NCBI GenBank assembly: GCA_013076295.1
Contig: RQOL01000618.1
Coordinates: forward strand, 434,001-498,000
Direction: 5' to 3'
DNA length: 64,000 bases
From: Sanderia malayensis
Lineage: Eukaryota; Cnidaria; Scyphozoa; Semaeostomeae; Pelagiidae
The notes under the pieces were generated by a model that saw only the letters and a program-made list of their open reading frames with translations, did no database searches and was not told the origin of the DNA. The position numbers were made by a program, and so were the translations under genes. Shown one piece after another: positions 34,465 to 46,664 of this stretch; position 1 is the stretch's first letter, and each line of letters opens with the position of its first letter.

Positions 34465-35640
34465 TTTCCAATTTATTCCGTCTGTTTATCTGTTTGTTTA
34501 CTTGACTTTGTATAATTGAGAACCATTATTTCAAGCCATGTAGCCATGTAGATGTGTTTTGTTTACTAGTTTGTTAATTATTGAATTTGAAGGTTTCAGA
34601 ATTGAGGTTAGTTGTTATGCTTCAATATTGCAGAAACAATCACGATGTTTTTAATCTCTAAACTCAAAGTTTTGATCACCAAATCGATTTATTATTCTGT
34701 TCTCTTCGATTATTAAAACTACTATAATGATAATAATATTGCACACAGCATTGTGTTTTAGAGAATAGAGTATTCAGGTTGTATTGTTTTGAAATTTTGT
34801 ACTCATGAAGTTGTTCGTGCATTACAAATGTTTTCATTTTGTCTTTGATCTTTTTTGTAATCTTCAAAGCAAAATCACAATAACACGACCTTATTATCTG
34901 CTTACAAAGTGCTGTCTGTCTATCATAACATTTATTGTTTTATTCTTCCTTCGTGTTTCCATTCCGATTCATGACTGCATTCACTTTGTACCTGAGCATT
35001 CTTTTGAAACACACTTAATTTTTCATAAGAAACCAACCTCGACAGTCAGTTTTGCGCTCCAGTTTCTTAAGTCATCAGAAAACTTCAGGTCCCAAAATTC
35101 TTAAAAGTTGCTTAGTTTTTTGTTTCACGCCATCCAGCCAAAATTATCAATGAAAACATGAATTTTGGATTTTTGCTTATTTCAGTTTCTCAAAATGTTT
35201 CCCTTGAGCAGTGCAGTTTTTTTAACCCTTCTTGTTTTTGAGTGATGGCTTCTGATGGACAGTTTCGTAAAAAAATAGGTATTACGCACAAAGCCGTGGG
35301 GCCTGTGACAAATTTCTAAATATAGCAAAAACTTGCGCACAAGTATATAAAGTGGACTTGGAACGATTCATTCGACGGAAGCACATGTTGTCTTTATTGG
35401 TTGATGTGAATGACGACGAATGGCCTAGCCTGGTAGAGTAGGTTGCATTTTGAGCTTTGCCTTGGGTTGGTTCGGCAAAGTAGTAACCGAATAAGCATTT
35501 TACTCATTACTACAAGGTACTACATCGATAAGATTTATATCTGCTTGAGTTATAGGAACAGTGCTTTATAGCGTGATTTTTAGTGGCCTGTTGAAGAAGA
35601 TTGTGATTGTTTTGTTATCATCCATCAAATCAAGTGAACG
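34465..35640. other. Intergenic interval between ROR and HMG-CoA synthase
   Basis: No gene seen. Around 35015-35115 there is a TTCATAAGAAACC ... TTCTTAA motif set resembling the TTCTTATAA MITE family. The promoter and 5' UTR of HMG-CoA synthase must lie near the right end, but no clear element was seen. Confidence 0.45.
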
Positions 35641-38600
35641 ATGTCACAGACGCAGCAGGATAAATGGCCGGAAAATGTTGGAATTGTTGCAATCGAAGTT
35701 TACTTTCCTTCCACGTATGTTTCACAAAAAGAATTAGAAAAATATGACTGTGTCAGTGAAGGAAAGTATACAATTGGACTAGGCCAGCAGGCAATGGGTT
35801 TTTGTGAAGATCGAGAAGACATCAATTCAATGTGTCTAACAGCTGTTAAAGGGCTTCTGGAGAAAAACAAAGTTGCCATGTCCCACGTTGGAAGACTGGA
35901 AGTTGGCACAGAAACTATAATCGACAAATCCAAGTCTGTGAAAACAGTACTTATGCAACTATTTGAAGAATCAGGCAATACAGACATTGAAGGGATTGAC
36001 ACCACGAATGCATGCTATGGAGGAACTGCAGCTTTGTTCAATGCATTGAATTGGATAGAAAGCAGTTCATGGGATGGTAGGTTATTAATTCCCGTGGAAT
36101 AGCTTTAGCATACAGATGTCTCTGTTGAGGGCAAGCTTCAGCCCCAGGGTCATTTGGACCAAGATTATAAGCACTAATAGAGTGCCAGCATTGTTTTATT
36201 GCCACATGCTGGCTTCACAGTAGTATGATGGCATAGAAGGCATGCCTTTGCTATCAAGAGACTTTGCAGGCTGGACAGGCAAACTAACAGTAGTAAAACA
36301 AAGCTTGCATGCTATCTGAATATTTAAAATCTCTGGCTCATACAATTTGCCACAGAAAGTCACCTATACAGTTGCCATATCAAGACATCTAATTGCTAAT
36401 GCTTATTTAGCAGTATTTCGGAGACATTGTTGCTGTAATTTATTGGTCTGAAATTAGGGTTGACAGATTGAAGCTGACAGCTGATCCAAAATTAGAAAGC
36501 TACTAATCATGGGGCAAGTTGACATTAGGTTGAGTTGTCAATTAAGTGCTACCTATAGCAGTTTATGTGTAAGTGCTATAGCTATTGCTGTGGGATTTTG
36601 TGCTATTAAGATCCTATCATTGTTCAATAATAATAATACTGCTTTAGACTAACTGCTATTGTTGAGTCTATGTTATTTCATTCAAGTTACTTTTATTTAT
36701 TGCCTCTGTTTTTTTAAACGTAGGCAGATATGCTGTTGTTGTGATGGGAGACATTGCAGTGTATGCAGAAGGAAATGCAAGATGCACTGGTGGTGCCGGT
36801 GCTATAGCATTTCTTGTTGGAAAAGATGCACCTTTGGTAATTGACAGAAGTAAGCTCAAAATCTCTTATGTAGATCTTCAAAATCACTGCCCCACCTAAT
36901 CAGACTTTCTTACCAACTTTTGTGCATAGCATAACATTGCACTTCTGTCAGTGTGAATGTTTGGTAATTTAAAACTTTTTAATTGTTGCTAAGGAAGCCC
37001 CTAGAAAGCTTTAGTGCTTATTGCCCCTAGAAAGCTGCAAGTTGGGAAATTGCTAAGAAAGTCTGGGTACTGACCTGTGAAGAACCTGTGAAAATATGTG
37101 TAGTAACATTGTTTAATGATATTGGAAATCAATGTTCAATAAAAAATGTTCCTTTGTTCATGTGTTTTTGCTATTTTTCGCAGAGTTAAGAGGCAGCCAT
37201 ATGCAGCACGTCTATGATTTTTACAAACCGGACATGGTATCAGAATATCCAGTTGTTGATGGAAAGCTATCAATAAAATGCTTCCTGAATGCTTTGGATA
37301 AATGTTATGAACGTTACCTGAAGAGTGCAGAGAAGCATCTTGGTAATGATAAAAAGATCAGTACACTTGAAGATGTAGATTTCTTTATATTTCACACACC
37401 ATTTTGCAAGATGGTTCAAAAGTCACTTGCAAGGTGCATGTTCCAAGACTTCCTCAACCAGAAAGATGAAACCATTAAAGAAAGTGAAGACAAATATGCA
37501 GATTTGTTAAAATACAGGTATTCACATTTTTGTCTTCATCTTCTCTTTATCTTCTGATATTTTCTTATATAAATTGTGCTTCTATCCTATTACAATCGTC
37601 TCTCCCTATCTCGAATCGTCGCATCGCACGGGAAATGAAAATTTGTTCGACATAGCGAGAGTTCGAGATAGCCGAACTAAATTCACCCAACTAGACAACA
37701 AGGGGACATGGGAATCTGTTTGAGATAGCGAGTTGTTCGAGATTGTGCGAGATTGGACCGTATGCTGAATACAATTTTCCTAATTATGATCATTTTTGGT
37801 CTTTGCACAACGACTAAATTATACTTTTGTTTGAAAAGGGGTATAAGTCTGAGAGAGACACTAGAAAATGATGTCCTTTATAAAGAAGTTGAAAGGTCAT
37901 CTGTCAAATGCAGCAACAATTTGTTTAACCGAATAACAAAGCCATCGCTGCTCCTTGCTCAAAACATTGGCAACATGTATACTCCATCCTTGTATGGAGG
38001 CTTAGTAAGCCTTCTTATCAGGTATGTTTATTTTTGATAATCTGCCTAAATTAGGACAGTTTGCAACAAGAAATTAATTCTCTATCTAACTTGCATGTTT
38101 GCTTTATTCTTTGTCATTGTCTGCTCTGATGAGGAAACTATAGAAAGTATTTTACGTAGCCTTGCACTTGTTGTAAAACGAGGTTTCCACGAGGCAGTGA
38201 AAGCAATTCAGAAGTTATAACAAAACATGGATATGTATATATAAATATGATTGAATAAATGCTGTTACTTACATGATGCTAAAACTATGGTTCACGTGAG
38301 CCCTTACAATCACGTGGGTCTTGATTCTTGCTCTTGACCACAACTAACATAACTATTACAACAACGCTTGCTATTAAGATCAATGTGATAGTAGTTATGA
38401 TAATAATAGTAATAATGACAATAATAACGTGTTTTAACAGGATAACTTATCAGTGCAATCAAATAAATCTATATACTGTTATCATTAGGGTCCTGATAGC
38501 TAAGCATTTATCATTAATGGTAATAATAGTAATAATGACAATAATAACGTGTTTTAACAGGATAACTTATCAGTGCAATCAAATAAATTTATATACTGTT

Positions 38601-39365
38601 ATCATTAGGGTCCTGATAGCTAAGCATTTATCATTAATGGTAATAATAGTAATAATGACAATAATAACGTGTTTTAACAGGATAACTTATCAGTGCAATC
38701 AAATAAATCTATATACTGTTATCATTAGGGTCCTGATAGCTAAGCATTTATCATTAATGGTAAAATATCTAAAACTGAGGAGAATATCCACAGGACTGGG
38801 GCGAGTTTGGAGTTATCATATTTATAATCCATACAGATAATTTTGATACATAATATACTTTACATTACATAATTCTACACTACACATCGTAGAATTCAAC
38901 TGTACTTGTGCTTAAGCCTTTAGTAATTCTCCCGTTTATTCCGTGCTATTACTTTGCTTCTGTCAATTTTTTAGCATTGCTGAAGAAGATTTGATAAACA
39001 AACGTGTCGTTTTGTTTTCGTATGGCTCTGGTCTTGCTTCATCAATGTTCTCTTTAACAATTTGCCCTGATGAAGTTCACCGCTTGAAGTTGTTAAAAAT
39101 TATCTATCAAATGCAAAAAGTCAACCAGAAATTAGAAGAAAGAATAGAGATAGAACCAGCAAGTTTTGTTGAAATTCTCAAGAGAAGAGAGGACACTCAT
39201 CATTTATCTGATTATGAGCCATCTGCTTCAGTTGACAATTTGTGGCCTGCCACATATTATCTCACCCATGTCGATAAGCAATTTCGTAGGTTCTACGCAA
39301 GAAAACAGAGAGAACGAAACGCTTTAAATTTAAATTCTTTGGGAAGTCGTTGTGATTTCCTTTAG
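35641..39365 (+). CDS. HMGCS1: Hydroxymethylglutaryl-CoA synthase
   Basis: Coding exons: 35641-36076, 36724-36849, 37184-37517, 37839-38021, 38975-39365. They total 1470 nt, 489 aa; human HMGCS1 is 520 and has a longer tail. The enzyme condenses acetyl-CoA with acetoacetyl-CoA to HMG-CoA, entering the mevalonate pathway (or ketogenesis for the mitochondrial form). No mitochondrial presequence precedes the start [17 protein letters not shown], so the cytosolic type is favoured. Motifs: [17 protein letters not shown] with general base Glu91, [13 protein letters not shown] with nucleophile Cys125, [18 protein letters not shown] with the conserved His, [13 protein letters not shown] and REDTHHL near the C-terminus. 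The acceptor at 37838 has a weak pyrimidine tract and follows a small repeat. Intron 4 holds three 120-bp tandem repeats. Confidence 0.95.
37590..37762. mobile_element. Possible small MITE in HMG-CoA synthase intron 3
   Basis: It begins TACAATCGTCTCTCCCTATC and ends GTGCGAGATTGGACCGTA. Related blocks (TCGAGATAGCC, GATAGCGAG, TTCGAGATTG) occur in both orientations. The terminal symmetry is imperfect, so the limits are approximate. Confidence 0.4.
38401..38760 (+). repeat. Three tandem 120-bp repeats
   Basis: The lines starting at 38401, 38521 and 38641 are almost identical, each exactly 120 bp. Each contains a TTTTAACAG/GATAAC splice-acceptor-like site. The unit lacks stops in one frame and its length is a multiple of three, giving a spurious 170-codon frame. 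It lies in HMG-CoA synthase intron 4. Confidence 0.95.
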
Positions 39366-39444
39366 TGAATTTTACTTCCAATAACTTTACAGCCAATTGT
39401 TTGTTCAAATATTTTTAAATGCAGCTAATGAGAATTAATTTCTT

Positions 39445-39450
39445 ATTAAA
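39445..39450 (+). terminator. Candidate HMG-CoA synthase polyadenylation signal
   Basis: ATTAAA 79 nt after the stop codon. A later AATAAA at 39725-39730 is an alternative. Confidence 0.45.
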
Positions 39451-39869
39451 GATGTCTTGATTGTCGCCTGGCTTTATTCGAATTTTTATTGATAATTTTT
39501 GCATACATTTCTAAAGACGATAGTTGTGATGCTTGCAAAATATTATTGTATGATAATGAATGCTTTATTAATCGTGTATAGTCTCTAAGGAAGTATTGTC
39601 TACTGCCAACCTTGTGTTGCAACTTGAGCAGAAGAGACGAGAAACCACAGAAGGGCTTGATCAAAATATCTGCCTCTTTGTGAAGACGTGGGAGACTGGT
39701 TGAAGATATTCATTCTTGAGCAATAATAAATCGAAATTGATATATTCACGTATTGATTTGATTATCGATATTGTGAATCGCCACACTCGTGTTTTGACTA
39801 TCTGCATGTGGCAAACCGAATACCGAATCATAGCAGTTCAATTATCAGCAGTCTTGCGGTGAAAACAAT

Positions 39870-40209
39870 TACCGTATTTCCTCGATTAAACGCCCCCCCC
39901 TCGATTAAACGCCCCCCTCGAATAAACGCCCCCTTATGCTGCCAGCTTTTGCAATAAACGCCCCCCCTCGATTAGACGCCCCCTCTTTGTGCAAAACCAT
40001 GACGACTTTCATTTTCTACGTTGTTGCTCGATAAAGCAAGGCTCAACTAAACCATTTTCTTTTTTTCTGGACCCAATGACAGAGCCTATGATCTTGTACT
40101 TTTTAATAAACGCCCCCCCTCGAATAATGGCCCCCCTTGATTAGGCGCCCCCTCAAAAAGTGCCGAGATTAATAAACGCCCCGGGGCGTTTAATCGAGGA
40201 AATACGGTA
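39870..40209. mobile_element. MITE-like inverted-repeat element, TAAACGCCCC family, copy 2
   Basis: It starts TACCGTATTTCCTCGATTAA and ends with the inverse, giving terminal inverted repeats of more than 20 bp. The interior matches 2510-2844 almost base for base, including TTTCATTTTCTACGT and GGACCCAATGACAGAGCCT. It has no coding potential and lies between HMG-CoA synthase and TESK. Confidence 0.88.
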
Positions 40210-41053
40210 TAAACAGAAATCAGACTATGTACTACCAACGCAAATAGAAGTTATAATGTTTGGAACAATTATTTATGATGACAACGGTTTAACTTCAGGA
40301 ACGAAAAGAAATGGCACAGCATACTTAACTTTTTTCATTAATTTTGAGTCATTGAGTCTGATGTTAATATCTCAACAGAGAAAGGCTTATGTATGTATCT
40401 GAAATCTTTTTTCCATTCACTTCACTTGATTTTAAACAGGCGATAAACCGTTGAAAATTGAAGAAAACGACAATCACCAGAGCTTGTAAACACGAAGATG
40501 TTATTTCTATGATAAATATTGTTACTGATCAACGAGAAGCGACATCTCAAAGTAGGCCACTACAAAAAAATTGAATCTGTCTGGGTATCATGGTCATTGT
40601 ATTGAAATTGAAAATTGAATACATATTATCTTGGCTTTGATTTGAGCAACATGACACATTTTATTGCAAAGTAGGAATAAAGATGGTAAATCTTCTAAAT
40701 GCACAGGAACTATTATAAAAATAGAATAAACGTGAATGTAAATTGTATGTATATACATAAACTAATCCGTCGGGTACGGTAATGATAAAACATTCTGATG
40801 CGACGAGTTCAATTCCAGTTCTGCAGTGCAGCGAGTGAAACGGCTAAAAAGAAAACAACAACAGCAACATTATTAGGCAAGGAACAAGGAAGGTTTTTGT
40901 TGCGAATTGTCTTCCAAACACACACACAAATATATTTTATGATGACTTTATGTCCTGGTTTGGGTCTTTATTCTCATTATTCATGATGTTTCATCTATTT
41001 TTGAATCGTCGAGTTTGTGATATAGTTGATTATGGTTCACAGGAACTGTAATC
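40210..41053. other. Upstream region of the TESK-like gene
   Basis: No coding region or clear promoter element was recognised. The 5' UTR of the downstream kinase presumably lies in its right half. Confidence 0.4.
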
Positions 41054-43889
41054 ATGATGCTGATGTGTACAGACATGAATGCAAATGGACTTCCTTGCAC
41101 GATTGCCGAGGAGGACAACTGCAACACCATCAGCTCGCATGCCTTGCATTTCGAGAGCAAAGCGTCTTCAGAATATCCAAGTAATTTTCAAGGTATGATC
41201 CAGACAGGGCAAACTTGCAGACCTGATGGCGATTTTCAAGAAGATCTTTTCGGCGGCCTTAAGGCCTGGAATTATGACGACTTTTCGTTTAAGCAGATTG
41301 GTGAAGGGTTTTTTGGAACTGTCTATAAGGTGAGCTTTCAAAAATGTCTGCAATAATCACGCAAATAAGTTATACAGTAGGATATCTGTCTGTTAAAATT
41401 GTATTGTACGATATATATTTGATTTAAAGCGGAGAAAAGCGCCACATTGAATATTTAGTTTTAATAGCATTAAGTAGATAGATGGGTTATTATTCGAATC
41501 ACGTTAATACTGATAAATTATGACTTTGAAGAAGTATTTTATGGGTCTTGTTGGAGTTTTCGAAACCGCAGGAATTTCTTTCGACAAACACGGAAGTAGA
41601 AGGTTCCCTGATTAAAGCATCCTATTGCAATAAATTACAGGATATTGTATTTGCATTTATTTGTTTTTATGTCTTATCGTTATTATGTCACATATACTTA
41701 TCTGCTGCTATGTTTGTTTAATTTCAAAGGTGTGCCACAGAAGTTCTGGTGAGATATTAGTCCTTAAAGAATTGAAGAGTGTCTCAGATGAAGAACACAA
41801 AACAATGTTTATGGAAGAAATTCATACTCTTGGCCAATTATGTCACCCCAATGTTCTAAAGTCAGTAATACATTCATTATTCATTAGTTTAGCTAAATTG
41901 AGCTAAATTTATGGAATACCAGATCCAATGGAAGTCACAAGAGAATATTTTATCACATATTGTTAACTATTGGTTTAGCTCCAGGGGGTATCTTTACAAA
42001 AATGAATTTTGGTTGCTTGTTTGAGGGAGACTTACTTTAAATTGCAGCATTTCCTCCAGGATTGAGCATAAAGTGACATAGTTTTCAATCCCAACATGAA
42101 ACTGCTTCCATTCACATTTCAAGTTCACAAAAAATAAGCTAATATTTTGCAAATAAACTTCTTGAGTAAGCTCCTATGGGCTTTACATGCTTTTTTTATA
42201 AGGAACCGTTTTAAGGAACCTACATGTAGAAGGTCAAAAGACTTAAGGAACTTTTACTACTAAAGGCCAAATCACTAAGGAACTTTTTAATTTTGAATAT
42301 ATTTATAGTTACGCACAATTTACAATTAGGAAGCCGGTTCCATTGATTTTCAGTACTTTTACATTATATGACGCTTCTTCATGTTTTAACCTGTTATCTT
42401 TTCATAAGTTTATAGCAAAACGTTGAATTTGAATGCTTTTCTTGCGTCTGTACTAATTATGTCCACTAAATGCGAACTTAAGATTAAGGAACTTTTAGAA
42501 CTACAAAGTGGCCAAAAGAGGTCTCAAAATAAGGAACTTAAAGAACTAGGCCCTGAGCTAGGTTCCTTATAAAACAAAGCGTGTATTTGGGGGAGGCTTT
42601 ATTTGCAAAACTGATTTTTTATTAGGCGTTTCATTTTAACCAGGTGCTGATACAAGGATTTATAGTTACCTAGTAGATGTGAGTTGAATGCTAATCAAAT
42701 TGTTGAATGTTCACTATAAATTGAAGTTAACTACTTAAATTTTTATTATAGATGTGAGGGATATGCAGTACATGGACCAAACCTTTGCCTCCTAACAGAG
42801 GTACTAAGTTTTGCATGTTGTCATATATCATTGCATTAAGAATTATGAAGGTGAATAATGGGTGTTTGTGATGTGAATGTTTTTTACATTTCTTCTTAAT
42901 TGCAGTACATTGAAGGAGGATCATTGGGTGATCTGCTTATAAAGAGAGATGCAATGTTTTCTAATTGGGAGTACAGATTGTCTGTTGCCATGGATGTTGC
43001 CATCGGTATGATTTACCTGCACACAGCTGGAATTATCCACAGAGATCTGACGTCAGGGGTAATTATTTTTCATCATTTAATATCAATGATTTTTGTTGTT
43101 TTTTCGAATGGGCACATATTAGCATGAGTCAGTGCAAGCATTGTGATGTGTTCTTCTTCGTGCATTCACTAATTATGATTATATTCATTATGTAGAATAT
43201 TTTGATACGAAAGCGCAGCAGTGGAAAAGTTCAAGCAATAGTTGCTGACCTTGGCTTGTCCCATAAAGTGCCATCAGAAGGTATTAGGTAAGGGAACATA
43301 ACAGGCAATGAGTATTCATCTCAAGAATAGATGCCCTGATGTATGCCTATGATTCACAAATAAACATGTTTTAGATTGTTTCCTATAAAATCTACATCAT
43401 CAGTAGTAAAATTTTGAATGACTTCATTACAAATGTTTTTTTATCTTTATGTTTTAGTGAGGAGGTTTATGATCTGGCAACTGTTGGCTCACCCTTTCAC
43501 ATGGCTCCAGAGGTACTCAATCACAAACCCTACAACATGAAGGTTAATATAAATATCTCTATTGTGCTTTGGTGAATAATAATTTTTTGATTTGTTAAGA
43601 TTAGAGACATCTTTCATTTGTGATTTTAATCCCTTTTATACGTTTCTTCAATTGTTTAGGCTGATGTATTTTCTTATGGCATTATACTTTGTGAATTAAT
43701 CACCATGTGTCCAGGTGCAGATCCTGATGATGTACCAAGAACAAATGCAAGTTCATTACTGTGACCAATTTTTATTGTATTAAAACCAGGTCCATCAAAT
43801 TTTCAGGGAGGAAAGTTTATTTCAGTCAGTAAAGTTTGAGTCGTTGATTGATTGATTGATGGATTGATTGATTGACTGATTGATTGATG

Positions 43890-43921
<32 letters not shown>

Positions 43922-45459
43922 TGCCTATCAATCAGTCAATCAATCAATCCATCAATCATGATGGATTGATTGATTGACTGATTGATAGGCAAATACGCTT
44001 ACTATCTTCGTAAGGTATTGGTTTATGCGCTAAGCACAAAAAGGGCCCACTGAATAGCTAGACTAATTGAAGCAGTGCGACCCTGGTCATAAAACATGTC
44101 AAGTTCTAATGTGATTTTGGTTTAGTTTTGTCCATAAAATAAGGGGAATTTCCATTACTTTCCCTTTATGGCAAGAAAGAGCTTTACCAGAATGATCTTG
44201 AGAGAACTTCACCAGAGTGTTTTCGCTCTTGAAAGGGCATTTCTTTTGTAGAACCTTAAGGACACAGGGCTCCTCGTGCATACAACCAGCTCTTACATCT
44301 AATGATAATACCAAATACAAAGTTTTACCACTTTGTCAAGAAATTGATCCATGCCTTGTGTCTTGTATGAGATTTTGAAAGAGCATGGGGCCTCTTTCCA
44401 TTTGATGATTTAAACCATGGGTATTGTAAAAATTATCATGAAGGCTGTAGGTTCTATTGTCTATGCCACCAACTAGAATTTCAGCTCTTTTTTGTTTTTC
44501 TTATTACAGGATTTTGGCTTAGCTGTTGACGATCTCTCAACTATTGCAACTGATTGTCCGTCAAAAGTTTTAGACTTAACAGTACGCTGTTGTCAGGTGA
44601 TAAGAATTCATTTCTTATTATTTTTATTTTTCTTGTAAGAGCTTTGGTCTTCGCTACAACCAGTTTCTGCAGATTCAGCTCAATCATCATAATTGCAACA
44701 ATTTTTAATTGATTGCGTTTCACATTTGTGTTTTATTTTTTGAAGGTGGACCCAACCGAAAGACCACCATTCAGCCATATAGCCATAGCAATTGATATCA
44801 TACTTGATAGTCTGATTGAAAGCTGCGATGAAGAGATAAGTATTGGCGATGATGGCCCTGTTAATGCAAGGCCGAACAGCAAACTTGATTGTGTTATTGA
44901 AAAAAGTCTTCTCTGCAGATGTGGTAATGGTTGCAGTGATGACAGCGAATTTGCTATAAATGAGGCTATGCTTGGCATAAGAGACGTGAAGGATCGGTTT
45001 GGATCAGTTCAAAAAACCGCTTCACGGCGGTTGCTAAAGCGCCATATTCCAAGATGCAAGACGTGTGGAGGACGAAGCTGGAAGAGTGATGCAGAATTTT
45101 CCACTCCTGGTGATTGTGGCAGGAAACTGCTGTTTGCAGAACGGGCGGAGAATTCTCGTACACCGCCAATGTCAATCAAAGACGCGATGCCAGGAGAACA
45201 GAAAGATTTTAATGTTGTCTCACTCTTGAACGAAAGTCCACGTACACTGGAAACCCATTTGAATGAACTTGCGGAGAACACCCCTGGCAAATTGCCGAGA
45301 TTTTTCCAGAACATTTTACGATGGAAATTTGCCAGAATACCGAGGGATGTTAAGCGAAGATGGAGGAAAAGTTTACACGATATATTCTCCTCCACAGCTC
45401 CCCATACCCCATATGCTCCTGCAGTGTCGCATAATGAAGATGAGACAGTGCAACCATGA
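41054..45459 (+). CDS. TESK1: TESK-like dual-specificity protein kinase
   Basis: Coding exons: 41054-41329, 41730-41860, 42752-42800, 42906-43058, 43196-43287, 43458-43542, 43660-43746, 44510-44596, 44746-45459. They total 1674 nt, 557 aa. TESK kinases phosphorylate cofilin and regulate actin; LIM kinases are relatives, but no LIM or PDZ domain is present. Motifs: GEGFFGTVYK, LVLKELK, HPNVLK, IHRDLTSGN, VADLGLSHK, GSPFHMAPEVL, SYGIILCELI, PRT-N/DFGLAV as in TESK (PRTEDFGL), and DPTERPPFS. The magnesium-binding motif is DLG rather than DFG. The intron after 43746 starts GC (AAT/GCAAGT), a GC-AG intron. The frame stays open beyond the TGA at 45457-45459 (see next entry). Which vertebrate paralogue (TESK1 or TESK2) is nearest cannot be told. 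Confidence 0.9.
42184..42590. mobile_element. TTCTTATAA/TTCCTTATAA-family MITE in TESK intron
   Basis: The left end has GCTTTTTTTATAAGGAACCG and the right end AGGTTCCTTATAAAACAAAG, forming inverted ends. Internal TTAAGGAAC and its inverse recur. Related to 15681-15987 and 31388-31685. Confidence 0.55.
43840..43994. repeat. (GATT)n microsatellite ending in a 36-bp perfect hairpin
   Basis: GATT units run from about 43845. From 43919 to 43994 the sequence is a perfect inverted repeat (arms 43919-43954 and 43959-43994, loop ATCA), bounded by ATTTGCC and GGCAAAT. It lies within the GC-AG intron of the TESK-like gene. Confidence 0.9.
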
Positions 45460-45945
45460 CAATATGGCGCAGACGTTGCCACAGATGGCACCAGATCTTA
45501 TTTGCAACTCAAATGGGAAAGGAGGAGGAAAACCTCTAGAATCCGTAAGATGTCTGACGATAAGAAGACCGATGTAAGTAGTGAGGGTGTAACAGCAAAA
45601 CGACGTGACAAGGAACAGCGTATTTGCATTGAAACCAAAGCTGCTCATTTCTCAAACGATGTTAATGTTGCCTCGAGTTTGTTGACGAAACCATTGCAGC
45701 AGTCTTTATCGAAAAATCTTGCTGTGTCAATAGATTCACTGGATAAACTTAGTTTGTCGTCTGAAGGGCGTAAGGAAACAGCACGCCACAGAAGACGGTA
45801 CAGTGTGCCGAGCAAAAAGACCCAGCATAGTCATACCCAGTCGAATGATCCTTCCATCCATCCGCCATTAAGAAAACAGAGTTCCAGCTCAAGTAAAATA
45901 TTGAACTTTCTCCGACGCAAGACTCATTCAACATCAGGTGACTAA
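45460..45945 (+). other. Open in-frame extension of the TESK-like gene after a TGA stop
   Basis: Directly after TGA, in the same frame, 161 codons run without a stop to TAA at 45943-45945. Their composition is like a kinase tail: basic, Ser-rich, with RRRYSVPSKK (a 14-3-3 mode-1-like RRYSVP) and a terminal KILNFLRRKTHSTSGD. An untranslated region would rarely stay open this long. Possibilities are stop readthrough (context CCA-TGA-CAA), a recent or polymorphic nonsense change, a sequencing error, or an unseen intron. The in-frame intron candidates need a poor GTTTAC donor at 45371. Confidence 0.55.
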
Positions 45946-46664
45946 AGACATTTGTTGTTTGTTTCTTGTTTACTCAAATTCGAAATACAGTTGACCATCT
46001 TTTCAATCAAAACAACACTCACTTTCATGTGGATTGACATACATATTTAGATACATGCCTTTAAGAAAAATTTATTGCTAATATTAAATATTTGCTTGTT
46101 AATTAGCAACGGTTTTCTATCAAATTTTTGTTATTTACTAACTTTGCACATATCTAATTAAAAAACGGTTATTCATAAGATTATTCATAAGACTATTTAA
46201 TAGAATACGTTTACTCTTTATCGTTTAGAGCTTTATGTTTCTAACATTGGCATCAAATATTCTTGCATTCACTTATTTGCTATCAGCTTATCGCTGCAAT
46301 ATTGCGCTAAATTATAATGGGGTCTGTGTTAATATGTAATTAAGAAAAAAAAACCTTTATTGTCGGGGCTCTGTTTTAATATATTGTGAAAGATTTGTTT
46401 CTAATTTTGGCGTAGATTTTAAGTTTGATTTAAAAATTACAAGGTAATCATTGAGAAGTTTATTTTGTGTTTTTCGAAGTAATTATGGATGAGTGATCTT
46501 TGCAAACATCCCTTGTATCAGGAGGTACTCTCAATTCTCATCAATATTGGATTGCGTCATTACGCGGGTGAATGCTCAAGAAACATCGCGGGAAAACGCA
46601 GCACACTTCTGCAAGGACGACGATTGACAGATTTTTTAATCCACCAAATGATCCGGCATACAAT
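45946..46664. other. Intergenic interval between TESK-like and MYSM1-like genes
   Basis: AT-rich sequence without a supported coding region. It must contain the end of the TESK transcript and the MYSM1 promoter. Confidence 0.4.

Noticed and set aside
38328..38840. 170-aa hydrophobic frame
   Set aside because: Created by three 120-bp repeats without stops in an HMG-CoA synthase intron.
45424..45484. Small intron that could remove the TESK TGA, starting at GTGTCG
   Set aside because: Its length is not a multiple of three with any nearby AG (49, 61 or 71 nt). Only a poor GTTTAC donor at 45371 would keep frame.
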